A stretch of DNA of 64,000 nucleotides from Geosiphon pyriformis (taxonomy: Eukaryota; Glomeromycota; Glomeromycetes; Archaeosporales; Geosiphonaceae). Positions 21,050 through 32,639 of this stretch are shown here, piece by piece. The DNA lies in contig JAAOMT010000299.1 of the NCBI GenBank assembly GCA_016748015.1, positions 80,688-144,687 on the forward strand, given 5' to 3'. The notes under the pieces were generated by a model, which had not been told where the DNA came from, made no database searches, and saw only the letters and a program-made list of their open reading frames with translations. Position 1 is the first letter of the stretch; each line of letters starts with the position of its first letter. A program made the position numbers and the translations under genes.

Positions 21050-21066
21050 TGGTGCTTTCTGTGAGA
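21050..21066 (+). other. Primer binding site of B2
   Basis: TGGTGCTTTCTGTGAGA two bases after the LTR; a two-base variant of the common TGGTGCTCCCTGTGAGG site. Confidence 0.6.
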
Positions 21067-21106
21067 TATAATCTTACAGAAAATCAGCACTAGCAATAAC
21101 TATTCA

Positions 21107-22815
21107 AAAGTGACAGAATTAAAAAGAAAAAGAACAAACCATTTAGGATTTGCCAAATCTATATTTTAACACTACTGTCAACACTTGAGATTAACCAACA
21201 ACCAACTATTAGTGGAATCAGTCTTCAACTTTTACATCAACAAAAAAATTAAATATTTTCTGAAAAAACCAGTAAATACTGAATTAGCAAGAGAAAATTT
21301 CTACAACAAATTAATTCAATACATCAGCTTATTATTAAATTACAACTTTGCTTCAATCATCACTGAAATCAACAAAGAAATTGAAAATTACATTCAATAA
21401 ACATTTCCTATTATCTATGCAAAAAAAACAAAGGAAACTACAAACATTAGCAAGAATCTCAAAGCAAATATAATTACTTACTTAGAAGAAACAAAGAATT
21501 AATTTACTAGTTAATTTATCATATCATTACACACTTGGAAGTACTATTAATATAACATTAATAAGTATATCTACAGCAAATACAACAACCCTATTGAACA
21601 GATTTTTGTTCCAAAGTAAACAAAAAAAAGCAGAGTTATTAGAAACCTATGGCAATTATTTTAAGAAATTTAAATTATGATTCTCAACACCATCAAGATT
21701 TCAATCACCACTATCTCAACCAAATTTTGGAATTACTAGTCCATAAAATGTAATAAAATTAGAGAAAAAAAAAACAACAATCAGGAATTTAATTATCAAA
21801 ACCCAATTCTAAAAATCTCAGAAATTCAAACTCTGATTGTTACAACTCAGCAAAATCAAAACAATCCAAATTCTAATATTACTAATCAGCAAAACTTATT
21901 TCCAATAATTATGATCAATTCACTATTAGTTGCCACACCCTCACAACAGCCACAGCCACAACCTTAGCAACAACCATCACAACTACAACTTTAACAACCA
22001 ATAACCTATGCTTTAATTACAAAACTTAAAAAATTTACTGGCAAAAAAGATAACACCTAAGCCTGGTTAAACAATATCACTAAAGCAATTATGGCAAATA
22101 ACTAGGATAATGCTAAAGCATTTCAAGCAATCCCATATTTTTTTCAAGATATTGCCAATTTATAGCATCAAAATCTTGTTAACAAATTACAAAACTTTAA
22201 TGTATTTAAAACTGTGTTTCTATAGTATTTAAGTAATAATAATAGTATTAATTACCTAGTCAATAGTTTCACTACAATTAAACAAAGTGATACTAAAACA
22301 GTTACCACCTATTTTAGACACTTTCACAAAAATTTGTGCCAAATACAAGTCATTGAAGCTGACTACTTCACAGTGTCACAGATTCTGAATCAGTTTATTC
22401 ACAAGTTATACAGCAGCTTGCTACAGAGAGTATGTCCAATGCACCCAAATACATTCCAAAACACAGTCATATATGCCCAAGATTTTAAATCAGCAAAGTT
22501 AAAAGCCAATTATATCCAAGCCATAAATCTAGTAATAAATGAATCATCTAAATTAGATTCCAAATTGAAACAATTTAATAATTTAATTAATCAGAAATTG
22601 GAATGATACTTAGTTAACAATCAGACTATTTATCAATTTTCACAATAACATAATAATCAAGGAAACTCAAATCATTTCCAAAATCAGTTACATTCTCTAT
22701 TATTAACCAATCAACCATGGTAGCCAGAAATGTGTACCTACTACAATTGTAGTAAACAAGGTCATATTAGAATTGACTGCTGTTTTAATAATAACCCACA
22801 ATCAGGAAATTAATA
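21107..22815 (+). pseudogene. Gag, B2 (broken)
   Basis: Starts at GTGACAGAATTA after AAAA (no ATG). It has the N-terminal helical part (21185-21400 open), a Gln/Pro-rich part around 21940-22000, then the core (AKVKKFTGKKDN-type, AWLNNITKAIMANN, YFFQDIAN). The matrix-like piece 22334-22606 is open (QILNQFIHKLYSSLLQRVCP). The zinc knuckle near 22734-22775 reads YNCSKQGHIRIDC, with the first Cys replaced by Tyr. Many CAG/CAA to stop changes. RNA packaging protein of the element when intact. Confidence 0.75.
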
Positions 22816-23179
22816 TTGAAACTCTGATTGCTAATATCTAACTCCAAATTATCAACCAAATTAGAATTACTATTAATTCTATTACCTACTCATAACACAA
22901 CAAATATACTCATCTCCTGTATATTAAATTCTAGCATCCATAATATATCAACTGCAGCCACAAATTATTTATCAATCTCAACAACTTCAAACACTGCCAC
23001 AAATTTCAGATCAAATAACATCTGAAAATCAAAGGCCAAGAATGACCCAGAACTGGAGATCAGCAATAGTTGTTTATCAGCCAATTTCAAGCTCTTCAAA
23101 CCAATCATTAAAATCATGCCAGTGGAATTCAAGAACTAGATATGCCTAAAATCCGAATTTTTAGAACTATTTAAGTCTT

Positions 23180-23760
23180 TTGGTTAACTCTAAAGACACA
23201 TCATCCAACAAACCAGAGTTTAACCAAAAGCAGCCACTTACCAACAATATTTTACCAACAACCATTACTAACAACAACTTATTAAAAGTCATCTTTCTTT
23301 TTGAACTCAAAGAACCAGCAATAAAACTCCTATTTAGTGGAGCTGCTTTTAATATTAAACCAATCATGACCATATATACTGATGTGAAAATTGATAGCCA
23401 CCCTATCAAACTGATTTTTAATAATGGTTTAGCAAACAGGATTATTACCAAACAATTCATAAACCAATTAAATTGCTAAGTTGATTATGCTACTAGCATC
23501 AGAATAATAATGGTTAATAGAACAACAAAAACTCCAATCAGCAAAATTGATAACTTCCCTTTTGAAGTTAATGGCATTATTACATCTATCAATGTGTTAG
23601 TAATAAAAGCCACCTAGTACCAAGTTTTCATTGGTAATGACTGGCTGTTCAAAACTAATGTGGTACTCAACTGGAACACTCAGGAGCTACAACTCAGTCA
23701 AAATAGCTAACACACTCGAGTACCAGCCATTTGTGGTCATTTCAAGACTACTATTAATAA
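23180..23760 (+). pseudogene. Aspartic protease, B2
   Basis: The open piece 23180-23479 ends in IKLIFNNGLANRIITKQFIN, the place of the LILDSG active-site loop; Asp and Ser are both replaced by Asn. The following strands (PISKIDNFPFEVNGI, VFIGNDWLFKTN) complete the domain after a stop at 23477. Inactive. Confidence 0.7.
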
Positions 23761-23899
23761 ACAGCCACTAATTAAGTTAGAAAAAGAAGAAAAAAAACCT
23801 ACTTAGAAAATGTATCAGATATCATGGGCCAAAAAAAAACACAATAAATTACTATTGATACTTACATAGAAAGAGAAAAGAAAAAGAAAAAAAAGAGAA

Positions 23900-24640
23900 G
23901 AAGAAAAAACCCAAGCAACTACCTTCACATATACTCTATACAGCACTACTACTCAATGTCAACCAAACTATTATCGACCAAAATTAATTTGTGTCAATTG
24001 TAACAAGAAATTGTCAACAATAGATACATATTATGGCAATAATAAGAAATGGCCAATAACTACCAAATATTATTGTCACCTATGCATCTTGGAATGCTTT
24101 GGATGACCAAAAAAACAAGAAAAATAGAACAATAAGTTTTGTTTTACATGTAAAATAATTCTTCATAATGAAGGAATGTGAAATAACATTTTTGAGTAAG
24201 AAAAAACATGTGACAAAATATGTTAGTACATAATTCTAATCAACAATTGGATACAAAAAGGGACTTCAATTAACAATGCCTAAAAACAAGCACTATGATG
24301 CTTAAAAGAATATTTATATAATAAACACAAGATATAAAAAATAGCAAGCACCAAAGTTGAAAGTGCTTTAACCAGCAAACTGCTGAAAATTAAGAACAAT
24401 TCACTCTTATTATCCAAACCAGAATATATCCTTACTTTTAACATCTTTAATGATATCAAGAATAATCCAAAGCAGTTCTATGAATACTATCAGAATTTGG
24501 TACTTACACGAAAAAAGTAAAAACAACATTTAGAAGAGCTAAATACCCAACTATGTAACTATTGTTTAATACCATGTAACTTTTAGTATTGTAATAATTG
24601 TAACCTCATTTACAATTTACCACCATACATAATCTACATG
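23900..24640 (+). pseudogene. Cys-rich putative zinc-binding domain, B2
   Basis: Translation across stops shows the Cys layout shared with B3, D1 and D2: ICVNCNKKL, YYCHLCILECFG, FCFTCK, KTCDKIC. After a helical stretch comes LCNYCLIPCNF-x-YCNNC. It lies between protease and dUTPase. The domain is not known to me from other Ty3/Gypsy elements. Roughly seven stops. Confidence 0.6.
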
Positions 24641-24839
24641 ATTCCAAAAAAAGAAGAACCAATTAGCAGCTGCACTTTAGAATTGGAATAACCATTTAAT
24701 TCCAATTTAAATTCTAATAACAATAATAAAAACAACAGTTCCAGTTCAATCCAAAAGAGCAACACTGATAATAACAATTCAAACTCTGATTCAAACTTCA
24801 AACAATATATTACATTCCTTAATCTGTTTAAAAAACAAG

Positions 24840-25330
24840 AATTGAAATGGTTTAGTGATAATAATGAAAATATTATGCTAGAATGTATGCACAATATTGA
24901 TACAAGATTTGATCTTAGATATTTAGAAAAAAATGCCATCAAATTAGAGCCATATTTATATACATGCATAGATTTAAAAATAATACTGAAAATTCTGACA
25001 ACAACAATAATTTAATTAGTTTTTAGATCTAATTTAGCAAAGAAAGGAATAAATATAAGAGAAAAAATAATTAATACAGAATATATAGGAAATATCATTA
25101 TAATACTACAAAATAATTCAGAAAAAGCATATATTATCAAGCTAAATAAAAAGATAGCACAGACAATATTTCTACTTCTGATTAAAATAGCTCAGTTAGT
25201 ATTAATAAGAAAAAGAAAAAAATTAAGGATGACAATAAGAGGGATAAGTGGATTTAAATCCATGAGTAGAATAGACATACCAGTTAACATGGCAGAAAAA
25301 AAAGTTATTGACAAAAAGAAAAATTATCTC
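24840..25330 (+). pseudogene. dUTPase-like domain, B2
   Basis: Motifs in order: motif 1 TRFDLRYLEK; motif 2 FRSNLAKKGINI; motif 3 EKIINTEYIGNI (catalytic Asp replaced by Asn); motif 4 NKKIAQTIFLLL; motif 5 IRGISGFKSMSRIDIP (glycines partly lost). One TAA interrupts before motif 2. The fold is the trimeric dUTPase type that hydrolyses dUTP to dUMP; this copy should be inactive. Confidence 0.75.
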
Positions 25331-25379
25331 CATTTATTAATTAATTTCTATCTCACTATATGACCAGTACATATTAGTT

Positions 25380-27105
25380 ATAGAAAAAAAAGTAAAAAGT
25401 CAAGCTCAAATTTTTGAAGTAGAAACTATAATTTGTAAATCAGAAAATATTGAACTTATCAATCTTTATATATTAGCCAAAAGCCCTAAACACATCAAAA
25501 TTTCTATCCACAACACAATTGAAGAACCATTATTGGATACTTAAACACTAAAGTTGAGGATCAACTACCAAACCTTATTTTAGATTTTCTACAACTATGC
25601 AGATATGTGGATATTATATTATAAACTATATATAAATAAAAAGAATGCTATTTGCTCTAATCAGAACAATTGGAACAAATAAATTTGGGAAACTTAGATC
25701 TACTTCATTGAATGCAGCTCAAGATGTTACTTAACAATTTCACTGATATCTTTGCAAGTGAAAATAAATTTGATAGAACTAACATCATTTAATCAGATTA
25801 AGACTAGAGATACAATGCCAATTAAACAAAAAGCATACAGAATACTACCAGCAAGCCATGAAATCATTTGACAGAAAATTAACCAGATGTTAGACAACAG
25901 ATTAATTCAACTATCAATAAGTCTATGGTTATTACCAGTGGTACTAGTTTGCAAAAAAAATGGGAAAATTTGCTTTTGTGTAGATTACAGAAAACTCAAC
26001 AGTGTTATTTGTAGAAACAGCTATCTAACTCTATAGATTCAGGAATTATTTGATGCTTTTGTAGGAAAAAAATGGTTCTTAACCTTAAATTTAGACAGGA
26101 GTTACTGGCAAGTAGCCATAAAACCAGAAGACAAAGAGAAAACTGTATTTACCACAAGAGAAAAGAATTTTGAATTTGAAGTTATACTATTTAGCTTAAC
26201 CAATACACCAGCCATTTTCCAATAGCTAATAGAAATTGTTTACACTAGACTGTTATAGAAATTAGTAATAGTCTACTTAGATAATATCAATGTATTCTTA
26301 AAAACATTTGATAACCATCTTTATTATTTATAACAAATGTTTGAAAGACTAAGACAAGCAGGACTAAAGTTAAATGCCACCAAATGCTTTTTCAGCAAGA
26401 CAAAATTGAAATTTTTGGGACATGTTATAAGCAAAGATAGCATCAAAACAGATTCAGATAAAATTGAGATAGTCAAAAACTTTTTAGTACCAACAAATTT
26501 GACAGAACTACAAGTATTCTTGGAATTTGCCAGATACTACTGCTGCTTTATCCAAAACTTTTCAAAAATAGCTCAATTACTTTACCAGCTTCAAGCCAAA
26601 AATATAAAATATAAATGAATGGAAACCCAGCAAAAAGCTTTTGATATACTAAAAAGCAAGCTTATCTAAGCACCAGTGTTAATCTATCCAGATTACAACA
26701 AGCCATTTATTATTATTACCAGTGCATCTGGTTAAGCATTAAGAGCTATACTATCTCAGAAAAGACTGAATGAATGAGAACATCCAGTGGCATATGCCAA
26801 CCAAAATTTGAGTCCAGCTAAAAAGAACTATAGAACACCAGCACTAAAACACTTAGCTATCTATTGAGCAATTATGAAATAGAAAGAATACTTAAGCCAG
26901 AAATTTGATATATACACTAATTACAAAGAATTAACATTAATTCAGAAGCAAAAATTTGGAAACAACTATTATGTCAGATAGAAAATAGAACTTTTACTAT
27001 TCAAATATACAATACATTATAAAAAGAGAAAAAAAAATAGAAATGCTGATGGTATTATCTGAGTAGAAAAACTGATTCAAAGTTATGAAGAAACATGACC
27101 AAAAA
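25380..27105 (+). pseudogene. Pre-RT linker, reverse transcriptase and RNase H, B2
   Basis: Linker (LYILAKSPKHIKISIHN) is followed by RT: PVVLVCKKNGKICFCVDYRK, FLTLNLDRSYWQVAIKPE (D to N at the catalytic Asp), LFSLTNTPAIFQ, and VYLDN at YxDD (last Asp to Asn). The open thumb piece 26337-26618 is followed by RNase H (IIITSASG, NYRTPALKHL), in which acidic residues are lost. Integrase is absent: similarity to other B copies ends near 27100. Confidence 0.85.
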
Positions 27106-27560
27106 CGTAACATAACCCAGAATAGCACACAATAACATTAGATAATATGTTATAACTTAGAATAACACAAGATAATGTGTTATAATATGGGATAACACAA
27201 AATAACATATAATAACACCAAATAACATGTTATAACAAAGAATAACTAAGAATAACATAAAAGAACAAAGCAATAACAGAAATAACAAAGCAATGGTTAG
27301 CAATAATAAAACAATCAAAATCAATCCTATAAAACCAAAAGAATATATAAAAGCAAGTAGTTGCAAAAGTTAAAAAAGGACATTTAGATACAAACCACTA
27401 GACAAGAATCAAATATTTATACCCTTTCATCATTTATTATATTCCATATTCATCTTTTGAAATAAATCAATTATTAAAAAATCAGAATCATGAATTTATG
27501 TTTTTGAATTTTGTGGAATTTACGTAAATTAATTATTGTTTCATACTTTCATTCCAGAAC
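27106..27560. repeat. Unassigned AT-rich segment with TAACA/TGTTA repeats, possibly a solo LTR
   Basis: From 27106 to about 27290 the motif ATAACA / TGTTAT recurs about every 10-20 bp in both orientations (e.g. GATAATGTGTTATAATATGG). Then follow AATATATAAAAGC (TATA-like, about 27341) and a TCTTTTGAAATAAATCAATT stretch as often found near LTR 3' ends. No ORF. I could not fix TG...CA ends or a target duplication, so a solo LTR of a fourth family is only a guess. Confidence 0.3.
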
Positions 27561-27830
27561 AGATGCTCTTAGTATAACTGTCTTGAACTATTAACAATTT
27601 GGACCAATTGTTTTTGATCATGACAATTGATAATACTAATTTATCTTTTTTTTTATTTTATTTTATTTTATTTTCTTTTCTTTTTCTTTCTTTATTTTTC
27701 TTTTGTGGAGTGGCAACATAATAAAAATCAACTGTCTGGAAATAGACTTTATGATAGTCTGGTAAAAGAAAAAAGCTCTTCCTAGGTGTTTGGATATTAA
27801 TGTTATTTTGATAGCTTACCAGAAGAGTGA
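27561..27830 (+). repeat. Relic of a family-B LTR, plus orientation
   Basis: The (ATTTT)n tract (27640-27700), GATAGTCTGGTAAAAGA and ATAGCTTACCAGAAGAG appear in the same order and orientation as in B2 (20670-20850) and B4 (47200-47360) LTRs. Its right end is cut by the LTR of B3 at 27831. It could be the remainder of the B1 3' LTR or of a lost B2 3' LTR. Confidence 0.5.
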
Positions 27831-27908
27831 TATTACAAATAATTATTTGGGATCTCAAAGCAAATAACAAACTTGTAACTTGGTGCTCAATTGATGCTAT
27901 GGTGGTAA
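27831..27908 (-). repeat. 3' LTR of B3, outer part
   Basis: TATTACAAATAATTATTTGG through CAATTGATGCTATGGTGG matches the start of other minus-oriented B LTRs (compare 6867). It is interrupted at 27908 by the LTR of D1 and continues at 37794. Confidence 0.85.
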
Positions 27909-28881
27909 TGTTACTGGAGGTTTTTGGTCTCTTTTCTTGAATGTTGTTAATGTTGATTTGCTGTGAATTCACGTTTCCAGGAAGTAGTTGGACCTCCAGT
28001 AACTGAATTTATCTTCAAATTATCTCCTATAATTTGAACTGCTGGGCTTATGAGTGGAATGGCCAATTCCTTGCCAGTTACTTTATGTAGTTACGTTGTA
28101 GTAAACATCAATTTTTTCCCAGGAATTGCTCGTCTGGAAGCTCACTAAAAATGTGTAGTTACTTTGCTGTAAAAGTCAACTCTTCTACAGGAATCTCGTT
28201 TGTAGGCTACCCTAATGATTATAATAAGAAAAAGAAAGAAAAATAAAAGAAATGTAAAAGAAATAGAATTTATCAAGGGAAACGTTTTCTATCCAGGCCT
28301 GGAGTTACTAACAGATTATTGAAATTGGTAGCTAATCAATTTCAAAACGTTAGTTGTGTTGAGAGAATTTCAAGTGTGATAATTTTAAGAATTTGTTTTT
28401 TGAATATTTAATTTTTATTTGAATGTATAAAAAGTAATTTGTTTCAATTAAGATATTTAAAGTAAGATACTATGTTAAAAGACTATGAGAAGATACATTT
28501 TCTTGAAGAGAGAAGCTCTTCTTTTATACAACTTGTTGTAGTACTAGTTTTTGAACTTGCACTTTTCTCTTTTCTACAATTTGGGTGAATTAAAGATACA
28601 TTTCGGCGAATTTACAAGTTATTTCACTGAACTATTGATTATTTCAGCGAATTTTCATTAATTTCGGCGAATTTTGACTATGCTAAATGGTTCAGAGTAT
28701 TGTGTAATTTGATCATCTTAATTTCTAGAGTACAAATCGGATTATTGATTGAGTAATAATATTTGATAATTTGATTAAATAATAAGTGATAATCGAAATG
28801 ATAATGATATATGCTAATTAATAATAAGAATTATAAGGGTAATTTCATGCTAATTAATAGCTAAAATTCTACTGGTAACAT
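27909..28881 (-). repeat. 3' LTR of D1
   Basis: Plus-strand ends TGTTACTGGAGGTTTTTGG and CTACTGGTAACA. The inner flank (28882-28900) on the minus strand reads TTGAGGAGAAAATTA, the polypurine tract. TATAAAAGAAGAGC on the minus strand near 28517-28505 is a TATA box candidate. Several TTCGGCGAATTT-type repeats lie at 28600-28680. Confidence 0.95.
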
Positions 28882-29617
28882 AATTTTCTCCTCAAGACTG
28901 AGCTCCGTCAAAGTCCAAGTACTATCTGTGATGTTAAGATAGTGGTCCAAGATAATTGAAGTGATCTGGGCTGAAAATTGTTGAAATTTTAGTTCTGTGA
29001 GTTTTCCAATGTATTAAATCTTTATTGGATGGAGTATTGGATTTTGTAGGACGTTTTCACAAGTATTGAATAAATTATAGAGTCTAGATGCTGTTCTAAG
29101 TTTGTAGCAAGTGTTTGTTAGTCCAGCTGCTGTTTTGAATTCATTGTGAATTTGTTTTTGTATAGTCTCAGGAGTGATGTTGGTTGCTTCAAGTTCCAGT
29201 TTTCGTTTATAAAGTGTTTTTCCAATATGAAAATATCTATATATAAGAGTATGTTTCTTGTTCTGTTCATTGAGGAATAGTAGAAGTTTTTGTTGCATTG
29301 TGGCATTTGGTGGAATGTCAATAGAGGCAATTAAAAGGTTTTTTTTTAGTGCTTGCTTCAAAAGTTCTGGTAACCTATTTCCAGAGTGACCTCTTGTTTT
29401 TCTTCTATAAGGTTGATAGTTCTGAGAATTATTTACTATTGGAGCTGTGGTTTCTTTTTGAATGTAATTAATTTGACTTCCATTAATCGTTATGGACAAG
29501 TCAGGAAGTGGTTTCAAAGCTAACATTAATTTTTGGAATATTTGTTGAATATTTCAGGGAATAATCATGATAAAAATGACTAATTAATAACAAAGTTTGA
29601 AAAGAATAAAGAAAATT
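28862..29617 (-). pseudogene. ORF3 of D1: post-integrase protein of unknown function
   Basis: The main open piece is 29014-29526 (170 codons, MLALKPLPDLSITINGSQIN onward). Past a single TAA at 29014-29016 the same frame goes on (YIGKLTELKFQQFSAQ ... TELSLEEKIMLP) and ends at 28862 inside the LTR. D2 has CAA at the stop position, so a C to T change explains it. Upstream, an N-terminal extension like that of D2 exists but has another CAG/CAA-to-stop change (P-stop-NIQQIFQKL). Hydrophilic, mixed helix, basic; no membrane segment or known motif. Placed directly after integrase, overlapping polypurine tract and LTR. Confidence 0.7.
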
Positions 29618-29649
29618 ATTTTTGGGTATAGGGTTTTTATTTGTTTTTG

Positions 29650-31114
29650 GGTTTGAATGTTTTTGTAATTTTTTACTATTTTTGTTTTTGTGTGTTTATT
29701 AAAAAAATTATTGTAAACTTATGTTGAATTAAGTGTTCAAGTTTGGTTGTTGTTCTATTATAATTATTGGTTCTAAATTTCAGGGAATATTTTCAATGTT
29801 AATTAAAAGGGAATGTGTACCAATTTGTGGAATTAATGGTTCAGGATTATTTCTGGAATAATAGTGTTTTAATCTGTCTTCATATGCAATTTTTGCTAGT
29901 ATTTTGTCATCAAGTCTTAACTTGTATGATTTATTGTCTAGAATTTCGTGAATATAAAATGGTCCATCCTATTTGTTTTCAAATTTTCCACTCCATTGTT
30001 TTTCAGCCTTAGTTCTGTGCAAGAGAACTTTATTTCCAACTTTAAATTTGTTGGTAATGGGTGATAATTTGTTGTCATGTCTTTCTTTTTGTTGAGCTTG
30101 GGAATGTTCAATATGAGTTGCTGCTATCTTTTTTTTTCCTTTTAGTGTACTAAGAAGAGTGTAGGCCCTTCTTTGGAGTGTTTCTTGAAAGTTTTCTTCA
30201 TTGATTGGTTGCACTGAATATGTTTCCACTGTGGAATTAATTGGTAATGTTGCTGTCTTTCCATAAGTTAAATCAAATAGTGTGTGTTTTATAGTATCTT
30301 GTTTTAGTGTTCTGTATGCTAGTAACACTGATGAAATAAAGATATCCCATTCCTGTTCAAAGTTTGTTAAGACTTTGGCTAAAGATTTACACAATGTTCT
30401 GTTGAAACATTCTACAAGTCTATTTGTTTGGAGATAATAAGGTAATGACAGAGGTTTTTTGACATTGAATCTTTCACAAATTTCTTGTATCAAGTTGTTC
30501 ACAAAATGTGTTCCTTAATTAGATAAAAGTTCAATTGGGCATCCATGTCTACAAATAATGTCTTCATAGATGAAATTTGCTACTGATTTTGCATCTGCTC
30601 TTTGAATGGCTTTAGCTTCAGACCATTTGGTAAGATAATCTACTACAATTGCAATATAACAATTTTCTTGAGTTGTGATAGGTAATGGACTGACTAAATC
30701 AATTCCAACTCTGTCAAAAGGTTGTCCAACTTTGATTGGATTTAAAGGTTCTATAAGGTGAGTTTCTCTTTTTTTTTGACAACTATTACAAGATTCTACA
30801 TATTGTCAAATGTCTTTTTGCATTTAAGGCCAAAAGTAATGTTCAAAAGTTCTTTGTATTGTTCTATCTCTTTCCAAGTGTGCTGAAGAAGGATCTGTGT
30901 GCATGTTGTATAAGATTGTTTCATTTTCATTTTCTTGTACTAATCTGAGTAATTAGTTTAAATTTCTGTAATTTTTGTAATAAATTTTGTTGTGATATAT
31001 GAAGTATTGTTTAGATTGGTGTTGTAATCGATGTTTTTCACTTGGAGACCAATCTTCTGGCATGGTGAGAGTCTCCAAATAGTTTTTAAGATTGTTGTAA
31101 TTTCTGGAATCCAT
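29650..31114 (-). pseudogene. Integrase, D1, in +1 frame relative to RT
   Basis: Opens at ATG 31114 (MDSRNYNNLKNYLETLTMPE), 56 nt after the RNase H stop, in the +1 frame; that frame is also open back to a TGA overlapping the RNase H end. Zinc domain: NMHTDPSSAHLERD, ESCNSCQ. Core: VVDYLTKWSEAKAI (Asp kept), LLSN-stop-GTHF (second Asp to Asn, plus a stop), RLVECFNRTLC (Glu kept). The open piece 29969-30502 (177 codons) reaches the C-terminal part VGNKVLLHRTKAEKQWSGKF, after which DGPFYIHEIL is the GPY/F-like module. Inactive because of the Asp change. Confidence 0.9.
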
Positions 31115-31169
31115 TGTTGTTTTGTTGGTTTGTTGGTAGTAATAAGTTGTAGTGGAATTGTTGATGGTA

Positions 31170-32576
31170 TTAATCTTGTCTCATTCTTGAGAGGCTATCA
31201 ACATTGGTGTGTAATTTTCCTGGTTTGTAATGTACAATGTATCTGTAGTCTGCTAGGAAATCATTTCATCAAGACTGTTTGGCACTTTGTTCAGTTTTCT
31301 TTTTATTGAGCCATTTGAAGCCAATATTGTCAGTTATAATATTAAACTCTTTTCCATTCTTCAGGTATTGTTGAAAGTGTTTGAGAGCCCAAATGACTGC
31401 AGCAGCTTTTAGTTCAGTTGAGCCATATTTGAGTTCTGTTGGTTTAAGTGTTTTACTAGCATAGGCAATGACTTGTTCCTGGCCATTTTCATCTAATTGT
31501 GATAGGATGGCACCAAATGCTGTATGTGAAGCATCAGTGGCTAGTTGAAACCATTTGTTGAAGTCTGAATAACCAAGAACTGGGGCTGTTGTCAATTTTG
31601 TTTTGAGAGTGTCAAAGGCTTTTTGTTGTTCTTTAGTCTATTGGTATAACACATTTTTGTTGGTAAAATAATTGAGTGGTTTAGCAATTTCTGAGAATTC
31701 TTTAATGAATTTCTAATAGTAGGAGGTTAATCCTACAAATTCTCATAGCTCTGTGGTATTTTTGAGAGTTTGGAGGTTTTTGACAGCACTGATTGTTCTA
31801 GAGTTTGGTTTGACTCCATCTTTGCTTACAATGTGTTCAAGAAAGATTAAGCTTGTTTTTTCAAAGTGACATTTCTCAATGTTCAACTTTAATCCTGTTT
31901 TCTGTAATAGTTGAAAAACTTTTCACAGGTAAATAAGGTGGTCTTCAAAGCTTGGTGAGTATACATCAGTGTTATCAAAATAAACAACTACTAATTGCCA
32001 CAAGAGTTTTTTATATACAACATCTATAAGTCGTTGGAATGTTGCTGGTGCATTGCAGAGTCCAAAAGGCATAACATTGAACTTATAGTTTCCTCCTTGA
32101 GTGTTAAATGCTGTTTTGGGTCTATCTTTTGGGTCCATTTCGACTTGCCAGTATCCACTTTCTAAGTCTAAAGTTGAGAAGAACTTGGCTTTTCCTAAAG
32201 CATCTAATATGTCATTAATTCTTGGAAGAGGATAGGCATCTCTAATTATAACACTATTCAGTTGTCTATAATCAACACAGAATCTGATTTTTTCGTTTTT
32301 CTTTTTAACTAAAACTACTGGTAAGACCCATGGACTTCTTGATGGTTGAATCAATCCATTATTGAGCATTCTCTGGACTTTTTCTCTGATGAATTGGTGG
32401 CTGGCAGGTGGTACTTTGTAAGCTTGCTGATGTTTTGGTGGAGCATCTCCTGTATGAATCTGATGTTGGACAATATCAGTTTTTCCCAGATCATTGTTGT
32501 TTTTTGCAAATATGTCAGCAAATTCAGCTATCAATTGTTTCAATTGTCTTTGTTGTTGGGGTTCTAAGAGACCCAT
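31170..32576 (-). pseudogene. Reverse transcriptase and RNase H, D1
   Basis: The piece 31923-32576 (217 codons) is open and holds VVLVKKKNEKIRFCVDYRQL, FFSTLDLESGYWQVEMDP (Asp kept), VMPFGLCNAPATFQ and VVYFDNTDVY at YxDD (second Asp to Asn). The thumb follows across four or five stops. RNase H piece 31269-31595: LATDASHTAFGAILSQL, STELKAAAVIWALKH, IITDNIGFKWL, i.e. catalytic D, E and D present. The end reads SLSRMRQD and closes with TAA at 31170-31172. D2 also closes right after MRQD, which points to a natural terminus. Confidence 0.9.
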
Positions 32577-32639
32577 GTTGATTTAAGAGAGTTTTTCTTC
32601 CAAAAGATGATAGTTTTCAGTAGTAGGAATGATGTTTGG

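Larger units (their letters stand above)
20210..27105 (+). mobile_element. Family-B copy B2, 3'-truncated after RNase H
   Basis: Order: LTR (20210-21047), PBS, gag, protease, Cys-rich domain, dUTPase, linker, RT and RNase H. Homology to B1 and B3 stops near 27100, before integrase, and no 3' LTR of its own is seen. It inserted into the B1 LTR. All genes carry stops but far fewer than B1, so it is younger. Confidence 0.85.

Noticed and set aside
24634-24969. Minus-strand 111-codon frame rich in Leu/Phe/Ser, looking like membrane protein
   Set aside because: Antisense of the Asn/Ser-rich spacer and dUTPase start of B2. The same hydrophobic shadow appears opposite every Asn-rich spacer (7876-8145, 42860-43078, 62237-62458).
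27658-27972. Minus-strand 104-codon frame ending in a Lys-rich tail
   Set aside because: It spans three unrelated pieces (D1 LTR, B3 LTR, older LTR relic) and an (ATTTT)n run, so it cannot be a gene.
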